In this document: positions 7,996-16,937 of the stretch, piece by piece
How the letters are laid out: the number at the start of each line of letters is the position of its first letter
How positions within the stretch are numbered: the stretch's first letter is position 1
Origin: Candidatus Mcinerneyibacteriota bacterium
GTDB lineage: Bacteria; Macinerneyibacteriota; Macinerneyibacteria; Macinerneyibacteriales; DSCS01
Direction: 5' to 3'
Assembly (NCBI GenBank): GCA_016937175.1
Contig: JAFGWL010000056.1
Span: forward strand, 230,845 to 266,457
DNA length: 35,613 nucleotides
The notes under the pieces: model-generated
What the model saw: the letters and a program-made list of their open reading frames with translations, nothing else
Database searches by the model: none
What the model was told of the DNA's origin: nothing
Made by a program: the position numbers and the translations under genes

Positions 7996-9165
7996 TCACT
8001 CTTCCGGGAAGAGAAGGCCCTTGACCTCCAACCTGACTCTTTCCAGAGCCCGAGAGCATTCTTCCGCATCCCGGGTCGCCCTGGTCTGGAAAAGATCGTA
8101 AAAGAGAGGCATAAGAACCGACTCTTCCAAAAACCCCAGCGCCACTGCCGTTTCTGCCGCATAGAGGAGGTCTTTAAAGGCTTTCTCCCCATCAGGGTCC
8201 AGAGGCTTCGACAAGAGTGTCAGGACAGCCTGATGCCCCTCCTCCTTCAAACGGGACTCTTCCTGTTCAAGGAACGATTCGATCTCTTCCCAGATGCTTT
8301 GAGGAAGCTCTTGCGACGAGGCGCGTATGTTTTCACGAAGATGGTCTCTCCGGGAAGGCCCGGTCAGCGCACATATGACTCCGGGGCGTCTGAGGACCCA
8401 GGCGATGGCAGTCTGGATTGGTGTCATTTCGTGATCTCCGGCTATCTCCTTAAGATAATCTGCAATACGAAGGGCAGATGAGAGCCTTTCTCTTTGAAAC
8501 AAAGGGTCGATGGCCCTGATGTCCCCTTTGTCAAAACAGGACTCTTCCCCTCGTTTCCGGGCCAGAACCCCCCGTCCTGTAACACTGAAGGCTACGATCC
8601 CGGTCTTATATTGCCTGCAGAGAGGGAAGAGCTCCCGCTCGCCTTGCCTGGCGACTACACTGTATTCTCCCATAACAGAAAAGAGCTTCCCTGATTCCAT
8701 ATATCTCTTTACCCGATGAGGAGGGAGATGCCCCACTCCATAGTGCCGGATCTTTCCTTCACGGACAAGCTTCTCCAGAGCAGTTACTGTCTCTTCTACA
8801 GGCGTCTCCGGATCGTCAAAATGAATATTGTAAAGATCGATATAATCTGTTTTCAGCCGTTTCAGGCTGGCCTCACATGCCCGGTAAAGGGACTCGGTCC
8901 TCAGATCCGCTTTTCCGGAAGCATCGGGGCTCACTTTTGTTGAGAGGAAAAGAGAAGTCCTCCTTTTGCCCAGGACCTCTCCGAGGATCTCTTCAGCTGA
9001 CCCATACCCCTGGGCCGTATCAAAATAGGTCACCCCGTTTTCTATAGCGTAATCCAGTGTCTTTTTGTATTCCTGGATATCAACTGTCCCGTAGGCCCCT
9101 GAAAGGCCGTAACATCCCATTCCGATCTCGGAAAAACGTTCACCCTGATGTTCGCGGTATTTCAT
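7996..9165 (-). CDS. Aldo/keto reductase with C-terminal extension
   Basis: The 389-residue protein has the AKR (beta/alpha)8 barrel with the catalytic tetrad Asp49 and Tyr54 (YFDTAQGYG), Lys77 (LSTKVSP) and His115 (LYNIHFDD), plus the C-terminal NADPH-binding segment (ALTGPSRRDHLREN). These enzymes reduce aldehydes or ketones with NAD(P)H. About 85 residues follow the barrel, predicted helical (from roughly residue 300), which is longer than the usual ~320-residue family. The start was set at the ATG at 9165 because it follows AAAGGAGG; the 13-codon longer frame lacks a site. Substrate unknown. Confidence 0.92.
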   Translation of the reverse strand: MKYREHQGERFSEIGMGCYGLSGAYGTVDIQEYKKTLDYAIENGVTYFDTAQGYGSAEEILGEVLGKRRTSLFLSTKVSPDASGKADLRTESLYRACEASLKRLKTDYIDLYNIHFDDPETPVEETVTALEKLVREGKIRHYGVGHLPPHRVKRYMESGKLFSVMGEYSVVARQGERELFPLCRQYKTGIVAFSVTGRGVLARKRGEESCFDKGDIRAIDPLFQRERLSSALRIADYLKEIAGDHEMTPIQTAIAWVLRRPGVICALTGPSRRDHLRENIRASSQELPQSIWEEIESFLEQEESRLKEEGHQAVLTLLSKPLDPDGEKAFKDLLYAAETAVALGFLEESVLMPLFYDLFQTRATRDAEECSRALERVRLEVKGLLFPEE

Positions 9166-9234
9166 CTCTGCCTCCTTTTGAAAAATTTCTTCAAAATGAG
9201 ACACAAGACTCTTAAGAATGTTTCGTCTGTCTGA

Positions 9235-10113
9235 TCAGTAGATCCTCTCCCGCAGGACTCCGCCCGGGGTGAAGGAGACGATCACAGGGGGGACTTGCAG
9301 GAGTTCATTCTCATAGAGGGTAAAGACTTCCTCGCTTTCTTCGGTCACCGCCGCTGCAGCCCTGTCCAGAAGAGCGTAGTCTGAGTCACTCATTTCACTT
9401 TCCGACTGGGCAGCCAGCCCCCAGCCGTCCCAGGGAAGGAGTTCTACTTTGTTCAAAGCAGCCAGGTCCCTCAAGAGGTTTCCCCGGACAAACCAGAGGC
9501 CCCGCATATCAAAGATCCCGAACTTTTCAGGATCCTCACGTCCTTCCCGGCACAGCTGCCAAGCTTCAGCAGCATTCAGAAATCGTCCCGGGGGCATATC
9601 CAGGGTATCAAACCCGATTCCCAGCTTCTCTCGCATAAGGTCATCGATCTGGGGATCAGCCAGGATCCACCGTCCGTTCTCTTCATCCCAATACTCCACT
9701 ACCCAATGGTCCTCAAAACGGCCGGGATTGAAATAGGTCCCGAAACCGCAGCGGGCTACGGCAGGAATTCCCTTATACCGTAGAAGTGAGACCAGAAAGA
9801 CACTGAAATCGCGGCAGTTACCATAGAATCTCTTATCGTAAGGGCGTTTTTCAGAAAGAGGACGGCTGTCCATAGCCATGACCGTCTTCAAGATCTTCCC
9901 GACAAACCGGGATTGCACATGCTCTTTCTGCTCTTCTGTTACAGTAATCCCGTATCGGCTTGCCCAGTGGATATGGATAAATAGTTTCTGGATCAGCGAC
10001 ACCATTCCGGGAACATCATCCGGGGCTGCTTTGAAAAGTTCCCCTAGAGTACCGGGGGACGTGATAATACCCTGTTTTGCGTAAAACTTGATGATATCCC
10101 GCATGCTTTTCAT
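9235..10113 (-). CDS. Transglutaminase-like cysteine protease-fold protein
   Basis: The 292-residue protein has no signal peptide. The transglutaminase-core triad is visible as Cys100 (YGNCRDFSVFLVSLLR), His136 (FEDHWVVEYW) and Asp153 (LADPQID). Cytoplasmic members include peptidases and amidases. It follows the GNAT acetyltransferase gene by 3 nt, so translation is probably coupled. The ATG is preceded by AAGGAGG. The two transglutaminase-fold genes in this region (here and 5850-7139) share no obvious sequence outside the triad, so they do not look like a recent duplication. Confidence 0.85.
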   Translation of the reverse strand: MKSMRDIIKFYAKQGIITSPGTLGELFKAAPDDVPGMVSLIQKLFIHIHWASRYGITVTEEQKEHVQSRFVGKILKTVMAMDSRPLSEKRPYDKRFYGNCRDFSVFLVSLLRYKGIPAVARCGFGTYFNPGRFEDHWVVEYWDEENGRWILADPQIDDLMREKLGIGFDTLDMPPGRFLNAAEAWQLCREGREDPEKFGIFDMRGLWFVRGNLLRDLAALNKVELLPWDGWGLAAQSESEMSDSDYALLDRAAAAVTEESEEVFTLYENELLQVPPVIVSFTPGGVLRERIY

Positions 10114-10116
10114 AAA

Positions 10117-10632
10117 TCAGCCTCCTTCATTGCCGGGCCCTTTCCCATAATAGAGAGTGTGGCCGAACATTTCTACCCTGTCTGGACAGGTTTCTCCATA
10201 CCGCCGGCGTCTGATTTCAATAAGGTTGAGTACATCATAACCGGTTGATTTCAGAAAAGAGAGCATGACTCTGTTATCAGGGTGAACCCAGAAAAAGAGA
10301 GTCTCCTGTCCCCGGGATTCAGCCAGGGCTTCTCCGATAGTGACAAACTGTCGGGCGATCCCCTTTCTTCGACAGGCCGGATCCACGAAGAGTTGTTCCA
10401 TCCAGACGGTCCTCTCCTCGTCTTTAAAGACACAATATCCATTCAGTGTCTCTTCTTCAGCCACATAGATGATAAAACGCTCTTGGGATAAGTCCTCCGT
10501 CAGCTCTCTTCGGGCCTCCTCAGGAGTGTAGGAGCCAGGACGCCCTCTCATCCGGGCTATCTCTGAGCGGAACTTACGGATAAGCTCCGTAAGAGCCTTT
10601 TCATCTCCAGGCTTAGCCAGGCGATAGATCAT
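10117..10632 (-). CDS. GNAT-family N-acetyltransferase
   Basis: The 171-residue protein has the GNAT fold, with the acetyl-CoA pyrophosphate-binding motif in FVDPACRRKGIARQF (R/Q-x-x-G-x-A pattern) and the preceding beta4 strand TVWMEQLFV. Acceptor substrate is unknown. The start follows GGGAGG. It is the first gene of a pair with the transglutaminase-like gene 3 nt downstream. Confidence 0.9.
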   Translation of the reverse strand: MIYRLAKPGDEKALTELIRKFRSEIARMRGRPGSYTPEEARRELTEDLSQERFIIYVAEEETLNGYCVFKDEERTVWMEQLFVDPACRRKGIARQFVTIGEALAESRGQETLFFWVHPDNRVMLSFLKSTGYDVLNLIEIRRRRYGETCPDRVEMFGHTLYYGKGPGNEGG

Positions 10633-10685
10633 CGTGCCTCCCTGTCAGTATCTTTCCCTCTTCAATTAAAAAAGATATGGTACGC

Positions 10686-11300
10686 TCACTCTCTTTCGAC
10701 TTTCCTGATGATCTTGACCAGAATTAGGATCAGCGATCCGGCGACAAGTCCGTAATCAAGGGAGACCCCCAGCCTGATAGCGCCGAAAAGTCCGTAGAAA
10801 AGGCCGAAAAATCCCAGCACAAGCGACCAGGCTTTCGACTTCAGGGCATTAAAGAGCAGTGTAAAACCGATGACAATGGCGAGAGTAGGGCAGGGGACGA
10901 TCCCAGTGGGCGCTCCGTAAAGGTAGGGGACAAGAGATTCGACAGGCAGAAAATGGGGATAGAACCAGCCCAGGGCGATCATAATAGCTCCGGACAAAGC
11001 AAAAATATTCCACCCGGTGGTGACCTTCTCCTCAGGCATACGGGCGCTGAGAGTCACAAGAACCAGAAAGAGCGCAGCAAACAGGAGTCCGTTGAATATA
11101 TTCGCTGTGATAAGAGCCAGGACCGAGACCGACAGGATGGGAAGCGTCAACACCACTCCGGCCTGCCGGCGGGTAGGCCTCCATCCGGCCACCAAAGCTA
11201 TGATCCCGATCAAAAAAAGAATGTGCCAGATCACAGCCAATGGGAAAAACTGTCTGCTGAGGATCTTCAATCCCAAGAGAATACGCATGACATCAGGCAT
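10686..11300 (-). CDS. Multi-spanning membrane protein, DUF6064-like
   Basis: The 204-residue protein has about six or seven hydrophobic helices with short loops and a conserved-looking PHFLPVESLVPYLYGAPTG segment containing CPTLAI, which I associate with the DUF6064 family (uncertain). There are no transport motifs that I recognise. It is transcribed from a perfect-consensus promoter at 11357-11330, divergent from the ferritin-like gene. Confidence 0.75.
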   Translation of the reverse strand: MPDVMRILLGLKILSRQFFPLAVIWHILFLIGIIALVAGWRPTRRQAGVVLTLPILSVSVLALITANIFNGLLFAALFLVLVTLSARMPEEKVTTGWNIFALSGAIMIALGWFYPHFLPVESLVPYLYGAPTGIVPCPTLAIVIGFTLLFNALKSKAWSLVLGFFGLFYGLFGAIRLGVSLDYGLVAGSLILILVKIIRKVERE

Positions 11301-11329
11301 AACACCCTCCTCTGTTTTTATAATTATAT

Positions 11330-11357
11330 ATTATAAGGCTCTGCCCTTTTTTGTCAA
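11330..11357 (-). promoter_or_regulatory. Consensus sigma-70 promoter of the DUF6064-like gene
   Basis: Minus strand TTGACA (11357-11352), 16-bp spacer, TATAAT (11335-11330); both boxes match consensus exactly. Confidence 0.7.
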
Positions 11358-11383
11358 TTATTCTTGTCCCTCCACTCATAGAT

Positions 11384-11412
11384 TTGACATCAGCCCTCTT
11401 TTTCTCTATACT
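11384..11412 (+). promoter_or_regulatory. Sigma-70 promoter of the ferritin-like gene
   Basis: TTGACA (11384-11389), 17-bp spacer, TATACT (11407-11412); the ATG is 35 nt downstream. Confidence 0.7.
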
Positions 11413-11446
11413 CAAATGTGATCACCCATTTTTATAAGGAGGTGTT

Positions 11447-11959
11447 ATGGGTAAACGAGGAATAGAGATTTTGGATATTGATGTGAAGGCCTTGATCAAA
11501 ATGCTGAACGAAGCCCTTTCGGAAGAGTGGTTGGCTTATTACCAGTACTGGGTGGGCTCCCGTGTCATCGAGGGGCCCATGCGGACAGAGGTCGAACCTG
11601 AACTCCAGGTCCACGCCGACGAGGAGCTGAACCATGCTGTCATGGTGGCTGACCGCATCATCCAGCTGGGAGGGACCCCGGTCCTCTCTCCGACCCAGTG
11701 GATGAAGCTCGCAAGGTGTGAATATGAAAGCCCGGAAGACCCTTATGTGGAAGTGATCCTGCAGCAGAATCTCAACGGAGAACGATGTGCCATACAGAGG
11801 TATAAGGAGATCTGCGATTTCACCCTGGGAAAAGACCCCACCACCTACCAGATGGCACTGACCATCCTCCAGGACGAACTGGAGCATGAGCAGGATATCG
11901 AAGACTGGATCAACGATATCGAACTACTTAAAGAGAATATCAAAAAAATGAGGATGTAA
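11447..11959 (+). CDS. Ferritin-like protein, Dps-like (DpsL/thioferritin type)
   Basis: The 170-residue four-helix-bundle protein has ferroxidase-type ligands: Glu26/27 in LSEEWLAYYQYW, Glu60 and His63 in DEELNHA, Glu112 in NGERCA, and Glu144 to His147 in DELEHEQD. Three Cys (91, 114, 123) lie near the predicted metal site (ARCEYESP, ERCAIQRYKEIC), as in Dps-like thioferritins of anaerobes. Such proteins store iron and remove peroxide. The gene has a strong promoter, an AAGGAGGTG ribosome-binding site 4 nt before the ATG, and its own terminator, suggesting high expression. A plain bacterioferritin-like assignment is the alternative. Confidence 0.87.
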   Translation: MGKRGIEILDIDVKALIKMLNEALSEEWLAYYQYWVGSRVIEGPMRTEVEPELQVHADEELNHAVMVADRIIQLGGTPVLSPTQWMKLARCEYESPEDPYVEVILQQNLNGERCAIQRYKEICDFTLGKDPTTYQMALTILQDELEHEQDIEDWINDIELLKENIKKMRM

Positions 11960-11963
11960 CCTG

Positions 11964-12000
11964 AGAGGGAGCGGGGTCCTTTCCGCTCCCCTCAATTTTT
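11964..12000 (+). terminator. Intrinsic terminator of the ferritin-like gene
   Basis: GGGAGCGG and CCGCTCCC form an 8-bp G+C-rich stem closing an 8-nt loop, followed by CTCAATTTTT. Confidence 0.8.
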
Positions 12001-12007
12001 CTTATAC

Positions 12008-13519
12008 TCAGCGAAGACCCCGTTTGATTGATCCCAGAAGGCCACGGGCGATTTCTCTTCCTATAGTTCCCGTTACCGTACTGATAAAGGATTTCGTGAT
12101 GCGTTCTGTGGAAAAGGGGCTGTTCTTTTTAGCCTTAGCCCTGGCCTTCTCTTCAGCCAGGCGCTGCTTTTCCATGGCTTTCGCCTCTTTTTCACGTAAT
12201 TTCTTTATAGCCTCTTTTTCTTCCAGAGCAGCCTTTTCCTCATATTTTTTCTGAATGATCTCGTGGGCTGATTCCGGATCAAGAGTCTGGGTATATTTAT
12301 AAAACATAGGTGAGTTTTTGATGAGTGCGTCTCTTTTTTCTGTTGTGATGGTCCCGAATGCGCTTTTGGGAGGAGCGATCAGAGCCCGTTCGACCACAGA
12401 GGGCTTCCCCTCTTTATCCAGAAACGAGACCAGAGCTTCCCCTGTCTTCAATTCCGTGATCACGTCCTTGACATCAAAGTCCGGATTCTGCCTGAACGTA
12501 TCCGCCGCCCCGTTGACAGCTTTCTGCTCTTTGGGCGTGAAGGCTCTCAAGGCATGCTGGACCCTGTTCCCCAACTGAGCGGAAACGCTGTCAGGGATAT
12601 CCACCGGGTTCTGTGTCACAAAAAAGACACCGACTCCCTTGGACCGGATCAGGCGGACCACAAGCTCGATCTTTTCCAGAAGGGCCTTGGGTGTATCATT
12701 GAAGAGGAGGTGCGCCTCATCAAAGAAGAAGACCAGTTTCGGCTTCTCCAGGTCTCCGACTTCAGGGAGCTCTTCGAAAAGCTCCGATAAAAGCCAAAGA
12801 AGGAAAGTCGAATAGATCCGGGGAGAATTAAAAAGGTCTTCTGCTGCCAGAATATTGATGATCCCCTTCCCGTTGATATCCTGCCCCAAAAGGTCTGCGA
12901 TCTCCAGGGAAGGCTCGCCGAAAAAGAGATCTCCTCCGGCTGATTCCAACTGAAGAAGCGCCCGCTGGATCGCCCCGATAGAAGCTGATGTGATATTCCC
13001 GTATTTCAGAGTATACTCCCCGGCATGATCCCCCACATAATGAAGCATGGACCTGAGATCCTTCAGATCAAGCAAGAGCCATCCGTTTTCATCGGCAATG
13101 CGAAAAGCGATCTCCAGGACTCCCGCCTGAACGTCGTTGAGATCCATGAGCCGGCTCAGAAGAATAGGCCCCATTTCTGATATATCTGTACGCACCGGAT
13201 GGCCCAGACGTCCGAAGACATCCCAGAGACGGACGGGAAAGGTTTTAAAGGCAAACTTCTCCAGCCCTATATAATCGATCCGCTCCTGAAGTTTAGGGTT
13301 CATGGCCCCCGCTTCAGCCAGGCTTGCCAGGTCTCCTTTGACATCCGCCAAAAAAACGGGGACTCCGATCTCGCTGAAGTGTTCCGCCATGATTTTCAAA
13401 GTTACAGTCTTGCCGGTTCCCGTAGCCCCTGCGATCAACCCGTGCCGATTGCTCATACGGGCCAAAAGCTCCACATGGCTTTTCCCCTTTCCTATGATAA
13501 AACGATGCTCTTCTGCCAT
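12008..13519 (-). CDS. DUF853 / HerA-FtsK-like P-loop ATPase
   Basis: The 503-residue protein has Walker A GATGTGKT (31-38) and a Walker B-like [13 protein letters not shown] (about 260), with a later FVTQNP segment matching the sensor region of HerA-type ATPases. The C-terminus (about 420-480) is a charged Lys/Glu/Ala coiled coil. The family (YjgR-like) is widespread, its role poorly defined; DNA translocation or repair is a family-based guess. There is no NurA nuclease gene nearby, which argues against a classical HerA-NurA end-resection pair. The ATG follows AAGGAGG. Confidence 0.92.
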   Translation of the reverse strand: MAEEHRFIIGKGKSHVELLARMSNRHGLIAGATGTGKTVTLKIMAEHFSEIGVPVFLADVKGDLASLAEAGAMNPKLQERIDYIGLEKFAFKTFPVRLWDVFGRLGHPVRTDISEMGPILLSRLMDLNDVQAGVLEIAFRIADENGWLLLDLKDLRSMLHYVGDHAGEYTLKYGNITSASIGAIQRALLQLESAGGDLFFGEPSLEIADLLGQDINGKGIINILAAEDLFNSPRIYSTFLLWLLSELFEELPEVGDLEKPKLVFFFDEAHLLFNDTPKALLEKIELVVRLIRSKGVGVFFVTQNPVDIPDSVSAQLGNRVQHALRAFTPKEQKAVNGAADTFRQNPDFDVKDVITELKTGEALVSFLDKEGKPSVVERALIAPPKSAFGTITTEKRDALIKNSPMFYKYTQTLDPESAHEIIQKKYEEKAALEEKEAIKKLREKEAKAMEKQRLAEEKARAKAKKNSPFSTERITKSFISTVTGTIGREIARGLLGSIKRGLR

Positions 13520-13600
13520 AAGGCCCTCCTTACTGATATCTCTATCCTATTTCTAAAGCATATCTCCTGCAATCCCATTATCACACTCTGAGAGAAGGCC

Positions 13601-14095
13601 TCAGGGAAGCGTCCCGGGCCATTGGATGACCTTGGCCAGCATCAGACAAGGGTTCTCCTTCCCCCAGAGTTCAGGGAACTCTTCTAAAGGCAGAAATCCC
13701 ATGGAGGAATAGAAACGGCGGGTCCGTGTGTAATGGAGATCAGGATGAGCGCTGCTCAGAGTCTTCACGGTCAAAAAGACAAAATTTCTCTCTTTCAGGA
13801 CCTCTTCGCATTTTTCGATGAGCATTTTACCATACCCCCGTCTTTGACAGCGTTTGAGAATCCCCATGACAAATACCTCAGCCGAATACCGGTTATGTTC
13901 GTGGAGGGAGACAAAACCCACATACTCCTCACCTTCCCGCACAGCAGCCATATACTTCTCCCGTGAATCCCTGATATACCGCTCAAGAGCTTCGGGGATC
14001 CCGAACCATTCGGGCAGGTCTGAGAGGATCCTGCTGCAGATCTCTTCTTTAGTCTCAGGCAGCAGCACTTCTGCTATTCTGATTTGGCGGTTCAT
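13601..14095 (-). CDS. GNAT-family N-acetyltransferase
   Basis: The 164-residue protein has the GNAT acetyl-CoA motif as KRCQRRGYGKMLIEKCEE (about residues 82-99) after a beta strand (AEVFVMGIL). A region around LHYTRTRRFYSSMGF matches the C-terminal arm often seen in this family. The ATG overlaps the stop of the VOC gene by 4 nt (ATGA), so the pair is translationally coupled. Substrate unknown; coupled GNAT-VOC pairs are often small-molecule modification genes, but this is only suggestive. Confidence 0.9.
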   Translation of the reverse strand: MNRQIRIAEVLLPETKEEICSRILSDLPEWFGIPEALERYIRDSREKYMAAVREGEEYVGFVSLHEHNRYSAEVFVMGILKRCQRRGYGKMLIEKCEEVLKERNFVFLTVKTLSSAHPDLHYTRTRRFYSSMGFLPLEEFPELWGKENPCLMLAKVIQWPGTLP

Positions 14096-14502
14096 CCCTC
14101 GCCTCCCTGGTTCTCTTCACGCTGAGCCAGGGCCAGGACATGGCCGTCCAGATCCATAACATAGGCTGCTCTGTCTCCCCAGTCTCTCTCTTTCAACGGC
14201 GAGAGAAGGCGCCCCCCAACCGACAAGGCCCGCTTCAAAACCGCCCCGGGATCCTCCAAAAGAAGATAGACCTCACACCGGGGGATCCCGGCACCCCGTG
14301 ACGGATTGCAGACCTCTTCCCCCAGCAGAGTTTTGATGCTTTTTTCCGGCATCAGCCCCAGGCGAGCCCCGGGAGCCAGTTCAAACTGGGTCATCCCGGG
14401 TACATGGAACAGAGGAGGGCGGCCCAGGATCATTTCGTAAAATAAGCGACTCTTTTCCTGGTCAGCACAATAAAGAATGAACTCACATCCCTTATAACGC
14501 AT
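14092..14502 (-). CDS. VOC (glyoxalase/bleomycin-resistance fold) protein
   Basis: The 136-residue protein has two beta-alpha-beta-beta-beta modules: KGCEFILYCADQEKSRLFYE at the N-terminus and VYLLLEDPGAVLKRAL with AYVMDLDGHVLAL in the second half. The metal-ligand pattern is not complete enough to name a substrate. Members range from lyases to antibiotic-binding proteins. It is the first gene of a pair with the GNAT acetyltransferase. Confidence 0.87.
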   Translation of the reverse strand: MRYKGCEFILYCADQEKSRLFYEMILGRPPLFHVPGMTQFELAPGARLGLMPEKSIKTLLGEEVCNPSRGAGIPRCEVYLLLEDPGAVLKRALSVGGRLLSPLKERDWGDRAAYVMDLDGHVLALAQREENQGGEG

Positions 14503-14522
14503 GTTGACTCCTTTACTCTATA

Positions 14523-15446
14523 TCATATCATATCGGAGAGACTCTCTGCTGTAAAGCTCTCTTGCAGGAAAGGTCGGTCGTTAAACCGGGCATAACAATA
14601 GATACATCCATAGCGGCATGTCCCGTATGCCCCGACGTCACGGCTTTCGATACAGCGGCACGAACACCTCTGGGAGGGGTCCTTCTTCGCTTTTTCCAAA
14701 AAAGACGTAAGATCCCCATCTCCGGGATAAAGGCTGCGAAGCAAAACGCCGTCGATGCAAGAAGCCGGAGCGATCCCCCATTCTCCCCAGTCTCCTTCTG
14801 CACACGTCGTGATAGTAAATTCGGGGTTGATGTCTTGCCAGCGGTGCTGCGCCCTGCTCAAAAATTTTATGAAAAATAGTTCCTCATCTTCTGAAGGCAC
14901 CCTGAGAGAAAAAGAACTCTTCTGAAGGCGAAAACGGACGCTTCGATAGGGGGAGATATCAAGAAAACTCACTATCAGGCGATCAGTATAGGGAACCAGC
15001 CGGTCACCTATTGTAAGAAGACGGGCTGCCAGCCCCTCTGCAGAAAGTGCCGCCGAAAGGATGAGTGGATCAAAGCGCCAGAGGACTCTCTTCTTTCCCA
15101 GAAGCAAGGAGAGCTTTTTAAACAACTCTATCCTTGCTTCCAGAGGAGGCAGGCCGGGTTCCCATCCCTCTTGTTCATAATCGTTGAGGGTAAACTGGAG
15201 GTAAAAACCCAAGCCCATCTCTTCCAGAAGAGGAACTGCAGAGAGAAGCGGAGCAGGATTTTTACTCCAGAAGACCACTGCCCTGACCCGTTCGTAAGAG
15301 ATATGTTGCCTCCGTTTGTTATAGGGGTTCACACGGATAGAATAGCCCTGATGCAGACGATGCAGAAACCAGGGCATATAGAAGGCCGGGATATCTGTAA
15401 CACGGCTGGCTGACAGGATGATGGGAGAGACAGGCCGAAGCGTCAA
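14523..15446 (-). CDS. DUF1848 protein with C-terminal Cys cluster
   Basis: The protein begins near ILSASRVTDIPAFY, carries VVFWSKNP, and ends with the Cys motif CSCRCIESRDVGAYGTC followed by GCIYCYA, all typical of DUF1848. The cluster probably binds Fe-S in a radical-SAM-like barrel (inference). I place the start at a TTG (15446-15444) because it follows GAGGGGG and lies after the stop of the preceding gene; a 24-codon longer ATG frame would overlap that gene by 53 bp. It is the last gene of a three-gene cluster with the iron-sulfur flavoprotein and the rubrerythrin-VIT1 gene. Enzyme activity is not known to me. Confidence 0.85.
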   Translation of the reverse strand: MTLRPVSPIILSASRVTDIPAFYMPWFLHRLHQGYSIRVNPYNKRRQHISYERVRAVVFWSKNPAPLLSAVPLLEEMGLGFYLQFTLNDYEQEGWEPGLPPLEARIELFKKLSLLLGKKRVLWRFDPLILSAALSAEGLAARLLTIGDRLVPYTDRLIVSFLDISPYRSVRFRLQKSSFSLRVPSEDEELFFIKFLSRAQHRWQDINPEFTITTCAEGDWGEWGIAPASCIDGVLLRSLYPGDGDLTSFLEKAKKDPSQRCSCRCIESRDVGAYGTCRYGCIYCYARFNDRPFLQESFTAESLSDMI

Positions 15447-15465
15447 AACTGCCCCCTCTTCCACC

Positions 15466-16032
15466 CTACAGGGTAAGGGAGAGAGAACGGCCCATTTCAC
15501 GGACTTTCTGCAGAACATCGGGGTTATCCCGGAGCTCCCGTTCTCCCGTACTCACACCGAACGAAAAACTGAACTCCATCTTCAGGAACCGGGCCATGGA
15601 AAGAACCGATCCGCGGGCGATGAGATATCCGGAATCGGCCTCTGTTCCGCCGAAAGTCGCTAAAAATCCCAGTCCTTTCCCTCTGAAGCTGCTGAAGTCC
15701 ATGGCATAGAACCGGTCGATACAGGCTTTAAGCTGGGCAGTCATATGCCACCAGTAGACGGGAGAGGCCAGGATGATAAAAGAAGCTTCCCGGATAAGGG
15801 GGTAGAGCTGATCCATGTCATCACGGATGATGCAACAGCCTTCTTTCCCCTTACAGGCCGAACACCCCCGGCACGGGGCAATATTCATCTCGGCAGTGTT
15901 GAAACATTCTGTCTTGAATTGAGGAAAAACCTCAGCCACCCCTTTCAGAAAGGTATCAAGCAAAAGAGCTGTGTTCCCTGTCAGACGCGGACTTCCCTGA
16001 AGAGCCAGAACAGCCGTATCGGCCCTGTTCAT
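15466..16032 (-). CDS. NAD(P)H-dependent iron-sulfur flavoprotein-like reductase
   Basis: The 188-residue flavodoxin-fold protein has an FMN phosphate loop (GSPRLTGNT, about 13-21), a Cys motif CRGCSAC with GCC (Cys54, 57, 60, 66, 67) and a SPVYWWHMTAQLK flavin-contact segment. Cys spaced like this are typical of Isf-type iron-sulfur flavoproteins, which pass electrons in anaerobes. Its ATG overlaps the stop of the VIT1-like gene by 4 nt, and DUF1848 follows 19 bp downstream, so the three genes form one operon. Confidence 0.9.
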   Translation of the reverse strand: MNRADTAVLALQGSPRLTGNTALLLDTFLKGVAEVFPQFKTECFNTAEMNIAPCRGCSACKGKEGCCIIRDDMDQLYPLIREASFIILASPVYWWHMTAQLKACIDRFYAMDFSSFRGKGLGFLATFGGTEADSGYLIARGSVLSMARFLKMEFSFSFGVSTGERELRDNPDVLQKVREMGRSLSLTL

Positions 16033-16895
16033 ATTTCCAGCCCCAAAAAGGTCCGCACAGCCCAGCCGATCCCGAAGGAGAGGAGCGCGACTCCCAGGCT
16101 GATGAGAGCCATTTCCAGAAAACGTCGCCTGAAAGGAAGGTCTTTTGCCACAGAAATATAGAAGTTAAAAGCCAGAATGATCAGAATGGCTGCAGCCAGC
16201 ATAAGGACCAGATTGACAAAGGGGTTGACAAAAAGAAAGAAGGGAAGCGTGAGAAGGATAACCGTTCCCACATAGGCCAGGCCGGTATAGAGGCTTGAGG
16301 TAAAAGCCCGGGCGTGGTTTCCCTCCTGCCGCTGGGAAAGGAACTCACTGGCGGCCATGGAAAAAGAAGCGGCGATCCCTGTGATGAGCCCCAGAAGTGC
16401 AATGGTGCGGCTGTTTTGGACGGCGAAGGTAAAACCCGCCAGAGCTCCGCTGAGCTCCACCAAAGCATCATTCAAGCCCAGGACCACAGAGCCCATATAA
16501 TTAAGTTTTTCCTCATTGAGCATGTCCAGAAGCTGTTTTTCATGGACATCCTCTTCCCGCCCCATGCGGGCAGCTTCCGGCATAATCTTTTCGATATCGT
16601 CATAAAGTGCAGCTGCTTCCACCTCCCCTTTTTCCATAAGCTTCAGGGTGAAGGTAAGGCCTGCTGTCCTTGCCAGGATATAATACCAGGCAATACGGAG
16701 AGCCGAAGGGGCAACTTCGCGCTGTGTGTAACGTTTCAACACCTCATAATGGTTCTTTTCCGTATCTGATATTTCCTTAAGGATTGCCTTATTGGAAGGA
16801 TCCTTCTCCTTCGCCGCCAGGGCTTTATAGATATAGTAGCCTTCTATCTCATCCTTCTGGATACTGATCAGTTTTCTGATGACATTCTTCTCCAC
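16029..16895 (-). CDS. Rubrerythrin-like domain fused to VIT1/CCC1 membrane transporter
   Basis: The N-terminal 120 residues look like a ferritin/rubrerythrin four-helix domain, with Glu and His metal ligands (DEIEGYYIYKAL, EKNHYEVLKRY, EEDVHEKQLLDML). From about residue 130 follows a CCC1/VIT1 membrane domain with five hydrophobic helices (SVVLGLNDALVELSGALAGF, FSMAASEFLSQRQEGN). These are the domains of erythroid-like membrane-bound ferritins that export iron or manganese. The start is GTG at 16895-16893, after AAAGGAG; a longer ATG frame has no site. The downstream redox genes overlap or are closely spaced. Confidence 0.9.
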   Translation of the reverse strand: MEKNVIRKLISIQKDEIEGYYIYKALAAKEKDPSNKAILKEISDTEKNHYEVLKRYTQREVAPSALRIAWYYILARTAGLTFTLKLMEKGEVEAAALYDDIEKIMPEAARMGREEDVHEKQLLDMLNEEKLNYMGSVVLGLNDALVELSGALAGFTFAVQNSRTIALLGLITGIAASFSMAASEFLSQRQEGNHARAFTSSLYTGLAYVGTVILLTLPFFLFVNPFVNLVLMLAAAILIILAFNFYISVAKDLPFRRRFLEMALISLGVALLSFGIGWAVRTFLGLEI

Positions 16896-16937
16896 AGCCT
16901 CTCCTTTTTTTTCAAACGAGTATGCCACAACAAGTAC

